A stretch of DNA of 64,000 bases from Steinernema hermaphroditum (lineage: Eukaryota > Nematoda > Chromadorea > Rhabditida > Steinernematidae): NCBI GenBank assembly GCA_030435675.1, contig CM059621.1, positions 14,694,001-14,758,000 of the forward strand. The letters run 5' to 3'. The notes under the pieces were generated by a model, which was given only the letters and a program-made list of their open reading frames with translations, made no database searches and was not told the DNA's origin. This document shows, piece by piece, positions 60,068 through 64,000 of this stretch (position 1 is its first letter; each line of letters starts with the position of its first letter). Both the position numbers and the translations under genes were made by a program.

Positions 60068-60207
60068 GTGGCCCAGAATGCCCGTGGCGCCGTCCGCCAG
60101 CTGCTCAGCGTCGTCCTCCCCGCGATGACCACCCAGTTCACAAAGCTCTTCTCCTTCATCCTGGCCAACGTGCACGACCCACCGCCGCCTTCGGAGCAGA
60201 TCGGTAA
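60068..60207 (+). pseudogene. isolated exon resembling MON2/BIG-type protein
   Basis: The open frame TVAQNARGAVRQLLSVVLPA followed by MTTQFTKLFSFILANVHDPP ends at a GTAAGC donor. The pattern TVAQNARGAVRQLL resembles the …AAATVRQLVSVVFERM… helix of MON2 and Sec7-type Arf GEFs. No neighbouring exon of that family was found in 59.6-64 kb, so it looks like a lone fragment or relic. The identification is tentative. Confidence 0.3.
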
Positions 60208-60916
60208 GCCCGGGCAGGCTCCTGCACCGATTTCGGCGGCCATTAATCAGCGGAATCGCTTCCTCCATTTGCACGTCATACGGCCTCCACAAATCACATC
60301 CAAGAAGCCCTCGCCGCTAGGGCGAAGGCGTCCGTAATAAACCTTAACAGTTATTGATAAGATTTTCCAACTGAACTCGCATACAAACACAAAAAAAAAC
60401 TTGGATTCTCTAACTTGTTGCAAAAATTTGTTTGCGTTATGCAAGAGTTTGAAGAGTTCGTGTTACTACGCCATCAGGATATTCGATAGGAATTTTTTTT
60501 TTAGTTTCGAGTAGATGCGCTTTTCTTAACCACGTTGCCGAGAGCATAACCGAGATTCTCATTAAACTGAAACCAAAAAATCGAGCTTGTGTATCGCTAT
60601 ACTTATGCTTATTGTGACCTTCGTACATTGCGGATTACAGAGTTCTTCTGATAGGGGCCGTCGTACATACGTTCTTATGTCCCAACCTAGGCGAATGAAG
60701 TTGGATTCGGCCGTGAAAACAGCAATTTGGCCTTGTATGTGGGTCGCGTGCTCTGGCGATGCCTCTTTCTTGCGACTATGCCTTGTGACATCAACGAAAA
60801 CCCGACAACTCTGCTCGTAACATCAGGTACAATAGCATTCCACTAGCGTCGGCGCCACTCATTCAATATAACTCACATTTACTGGACTACATTCAAATAA
60901 ACATTGCATGCAGACA

Positions 60917-61643
60917 TCATCGCACATCTCTACGGCCATGTTGTCCTTCACAGCAACGTCCACTCTTCAATTTGTGCATCTCGACCTTCTGGAAATCCGG
61001 AAAGGCGTATTCGAACGGATCACAGTCCTCGCGCTCGCAGTCGATCCGTCCGGCGGCGATGAACTCCGAGTAGAAGTCGACAAGGTCGTTGAGGCTCTGG
61101 AAGAACGCATCGGCGAAGATGAAGAACTGCTCGATGGCCAGCAAGGCTCCGCCTTCGGGATTCCTCTTCAGGGACTTGCTGGTGCACACGGGAAAGCGGT
61201 GGATGACGGACTTCCGCGAGAGATAGATGAGTGTCAGTTGGGGAGGCATCGTCGCATCGATTTCGCTGTAGAGGAGAAAACACATTTTCCCACACTGCCG
61301 GATCTTGGCTTCGGCTTCCTCCCGCGCAAGGCTTCCGATGAAGAATCTCCGGTTTTGATCGCTTAGATGGCCGACCTCGGTCTGGAGACGTTCGTGTTCA
61401 CCGCGAGAGTCCTATGGATTTAATTTTTCGAGGAAAATAAGCGCGATCATACCTTTGAAAAGTCTCTAAATGTATTTCCGTAGACGGGGACTTCAGAGAA
61501 TGGAGTCTCTCCGTTGGGTGCAGTCTGAAGTGATATATATTTAGGAAAGGAGCAAAAACAAATGCGGCTACCTCAGGACGGGCGGACGTCGCAGAACGGT
61601 GGTCGGATTCAGGCGGAAGTCCCTTGCCCGAAGAAGAATCCAT
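60917..61643 (-). CDS. SH2-domain protein with substituted FLVR arginine
   Basis: Exons 61572-61643, 61453-61524 and 60917-61411 join in phase; about 210 residues. After a 50-residue leader (MDSSSGKGLPPESDHRSATS…, with a PVYGNTF tyrosine motif) comes an SH2 fold: RRFFIGSLAREEAEAKI, then GKMCFLLYSE at the FLVRES position, LTLIYLSRKSVIHRFPV and a C-terminal helix DLVDFYSEFIAAGRIDC. The invariant arginine that binds phosphotyrosine is Tyr here. The tail is basic with several Cys. It is likely an atypical adaptor with altered or no phosphotyrosine binding. No kinase or other domain is attached. Confidence 0.68.
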
Positions 61644-61649
61644 CTTGAG

Positions 61650-62620
61650 AAACGTTTCGTCGAAAGCGACCGGTTTGCACACCGTTGACAAGCTGGAATG
61701 CCACCGGATCTCGTCTCTGCATACTTTTCTGGAAGTCGCGTTCCTGTCAGACTTCAGACAGTCTGCTGTAGAGAAAGGTCACACAAAAGGTCACTTCGAC
61801 TGATAGACATATCAGTGGTCAATGGTCATTTGCGGTGAACTGGGAACTACCTCTCTTCTCCGATAGGGGAAGGCTTCCCAGAAGCTTTCCAAAAGCCTCC
61901 CAGTCCTCCCATTTGCCAAGCGATTTTTCTTCATGATTTCTCTGTGAACATCATACACATGTTCGTTGTTCTTGCTATGCTTTTTAATGCTAAAAGCATC
62001 GATCAGAGCAGCGATGATTACCATCACCTACGCTGTGTGTGGTATTCCCTTTTTTGGGGAAGTATTTTTCGTAATATCGACAAGCCTCGTGAAGCCACAT
62101 TTGCGTTTTTTGTATATTATAGAGAGTGCATAGCCAAGGAAATGTGATAATCCAGAATTCAAAATCCAAGAATACCAGAATGAGGGCATGAAAATACGTG
62201 AAACTGCAAGCAACACATGTATGAAAAAAAAATAAAAATGCCATCCTGAACCCTCCAAAAGGAGATGCGTCAGTGGACGCTCGCCTCTAAATTTTCAGCA
62301 ACCGAAGGCGCCACGCGGGATTTGTGCTCTAGAACACTGCAACGCCATCGCCAGTTTTCTTCTCTCTGATCACGACGTGTGATCGTGTCCACAGTGACCA
62401 TTGACTTGGTAGCTCTTGTGGCTGCAACTTCTTTCCACGGGATACAAGGACCGAAAAGCTGCGGAATACGACGACGAAACAGTAAGTTGATCGACGACTT
62501 CCCGATGACCACAATAGGTACATTGCGTGATAGACAAAGACAGCTAAAGGGGTTTATTTATCAACACGATCATTCAACAACAGAACAACAAAATATTTTC
62601 GCACCAACGTGATGAAGAAC
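61650..62620. other. intergenic stretch, nothing recognised
   Basis: A plus-strand frame near 62379-62480 ends at a possible donor (aacagtaagt), but no start or neighbouring exon supports a gene. Confidence 0.45.
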
Positions 62621-63720
62621 ATAAAAAATCTCCTGATTTGACTTATTTATGTCCGCGTTAAGATTACTTCTCCACATATGTGAAAATGACAACTAATCAG
62701 CTGTTCAGTGTCTCTACCACCCTAAACGGCCGATTGCGAGGAATTCTCGACGACCCTACCCAACTTGCATCTTAGTGTCACCCAGGACCTATTATCGTTT
62801 TACAATTGTCCAAAAAAAAAGATATCAGTGACTGTACCGTCACACCAGCTGCATGACAGCGGTATAAAAATCCGTATACCATTCGGCAAGTGATCTGTTT
62901 ACGAGATATGTTCCATTGTTATCGTTCCTCTCCTCTTGCTCGTTGTCGCCTCTGTTGCGTTCTTGTGTTCTTTGTGAACTCGTCTCGCCATTTGGTCATC
63001 GTCTCCCATGTTCCAACTTAACAAAAAGGGATTTTATAAGCCACAAAAATATATAATAACTGAACGAGGTTTGAGCAAGTCATTATCTTTTCGAAGCTTC
63101 GAAGTACAATACTGTAATCTGCTGGTTACATCACATCATTCGTTCAGCATACCATAATTCCAAAAATTTCATCCAAAACACAAAATCAAGAACCAGAAAC
63201 ATATCAGTCAGTTGTATTGCAGTGGTCATATGCAACCTACTGGGAAGGGTGCCACGATTGAGACCTGAAATACTGAGCCACAGAAAACTCAGCTCCGGAA
63301 CCATACTTGGAGGCACAAAAAAGGTCTGGGAGACAAATCTCTTCTATTCGATTGATCAGTGGATTACACGAAAGGATTATATCATCTTCTTCAAGAGAAA
63401 TGTTGCTAACGAATAATTGACTATTCGGCGTTCAAAAATTTGTTCTCCTGATTTCACTTATTTATGTCCACTTGAAGATATCCACGTCTTTAATTCTACA
63501 TATGTGAATATGACAACACAAAGAGATGTTCTTGCTTTCCAGTGCTACTACCGCCCTGAACCGATTGCTGATAATTGACCCTGTCCAACTTGCATGTTAG
63601 TGTCATTCGGCTAGGGTAAAAGCCAAGACCTACTATGATTTATTATCTTATTGCAGGTATCCAAAACCAGATATTAGTGATCGCAGCGTCAACTGCATGA
63701 CAGCGATATTCGTAATAAAA
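62621..63720. repeat. direct repeat of about 270 bp (copies at 62621-62875 and 63433-63720)
   Basis: Both copies share tctcctgattt.acttatttatgtcc, acatatgtgaa.atgacaac, ccaacttgcat.ttagtgtca and gcatgacagcg.tat in the same order, with scattered changes and small indels. The second copy has an insertion of about 25 bp. The intervening 560 bp show no gene. It suggests an ancient tandem duplication or two insertions of one non-autonomous element. Confidence 0.65.
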
Positions 63721-64000
63721 ATCGTTTTTTTGTAATAAAAAAGTTTATTCCTTGGGTTGTGCTATTGCTTCTGTCAATCAGGTATGCAATTCAGAGCATA
63801 TCACGCCCGAAAAGCGCCCCTATGCCGGTACCCTGAAGAACAGAAGAACAAAGAAGCTACTTCGGAGCTTTTCTATTAGATTCGTAAATTTCGGAGGTTC
63901 GTAAATTACAAGGAAAGATTATACCATCGTATTTAGAAAAATGCGGTACCCCTTAATGAGACACTTTGGGTGGGGAGGAAGCAAAAATATTCTGAATCAA

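Noticed and set aside
1..64000. CRISPR arrays, operons of bacterial type, rRNA genes
   Set aside because: No direct-repeat/spacer pattern, Shine-Dalgarno spacing or rRNA-like sequence was seen; the window is a spliced eukaryotic genome.

Overview
This 64 kb window is eukaryotic and almost certainly from a free-living or insect-associated rhabditid-type nematode. The evidence is many introns of 40-60 bp with GT..(T)TTCAG borders, likely spliced-leader acceptors (TTTCAG) just upstream of several start codons, and nematode-restricted families: fatty-acid/retinol-binding (FAR) proteins, a caenopore-type saposin, ShKT domains and a divergent casein-kinase-1-like kinase. I cannot name the species. 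All exon borders were read by eye and may be off by a few bases.

Left part (1-9 kb): the 3' half of a WASP gene (CRIB, WH2 and acidic tail), then a CK1-like kinase, a foldback transposon (4081-4579), a short USP7-type deubiquitinase (MATH plus catalytic domain only) and a histidine-phosphatase of the UBASH3/TULA type whose catalytic arginines look lost. From 9 to 13.5 kb there is little recognisable coding sequence apart from an inverted, deleted copy of the kinase gene (12746-13481).

Middle (13.7-28 kb): a repetitive secreted protein, a truncated ArfGAP2/3-like gene, a secreted ShKT-nitrobindin fusion, two tandem FAR genes, a saposin-like gene, and a large acidic multi-exon gene with a possible LOTUS-like segment. 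From 28 to 34 kb there are decayed repeats and gene relics.

Right part (34.1-56.5 kb): one very large plus-strand gene, a TBC1D2/tbc-2 homologue (PH, coiled coil, TBC RabGAP). It appears to continue in phase, across short introns, into a C-terminal WD40-like propeller resembling the JIP3/4 and ARHGEF10 propellers. Two genes lie nested in its introns on the minus strand: a secreted coiled-coil protein with a truncated fibrinogen domain (45.4-51.2 kb) and a 164-residue charged protein (53.8-54.3 kb). The introns also carry a second foldback element of the same family (37088-37610) with a tRNA-like core, a perfect 37-bp hairpin, and several decayed tandem repeats.

Right edge (56.6-64 kb): a mariner relic, a 60-residue histidine-rich peptide gene with an intestinal-type GATA site upstream, an isolated MON2-like exon, an SH2 protein lacking the FLVR arginine, and a 270-bp direct repeat. 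The most interesting items are the TBC-propeller fusion with its nested antisense genes, the ShKT-nitrobindin fusion, and a run of catalytically or ligand-binding defective paralogues (TULA-like phosphatase, SH2, kinase copy).
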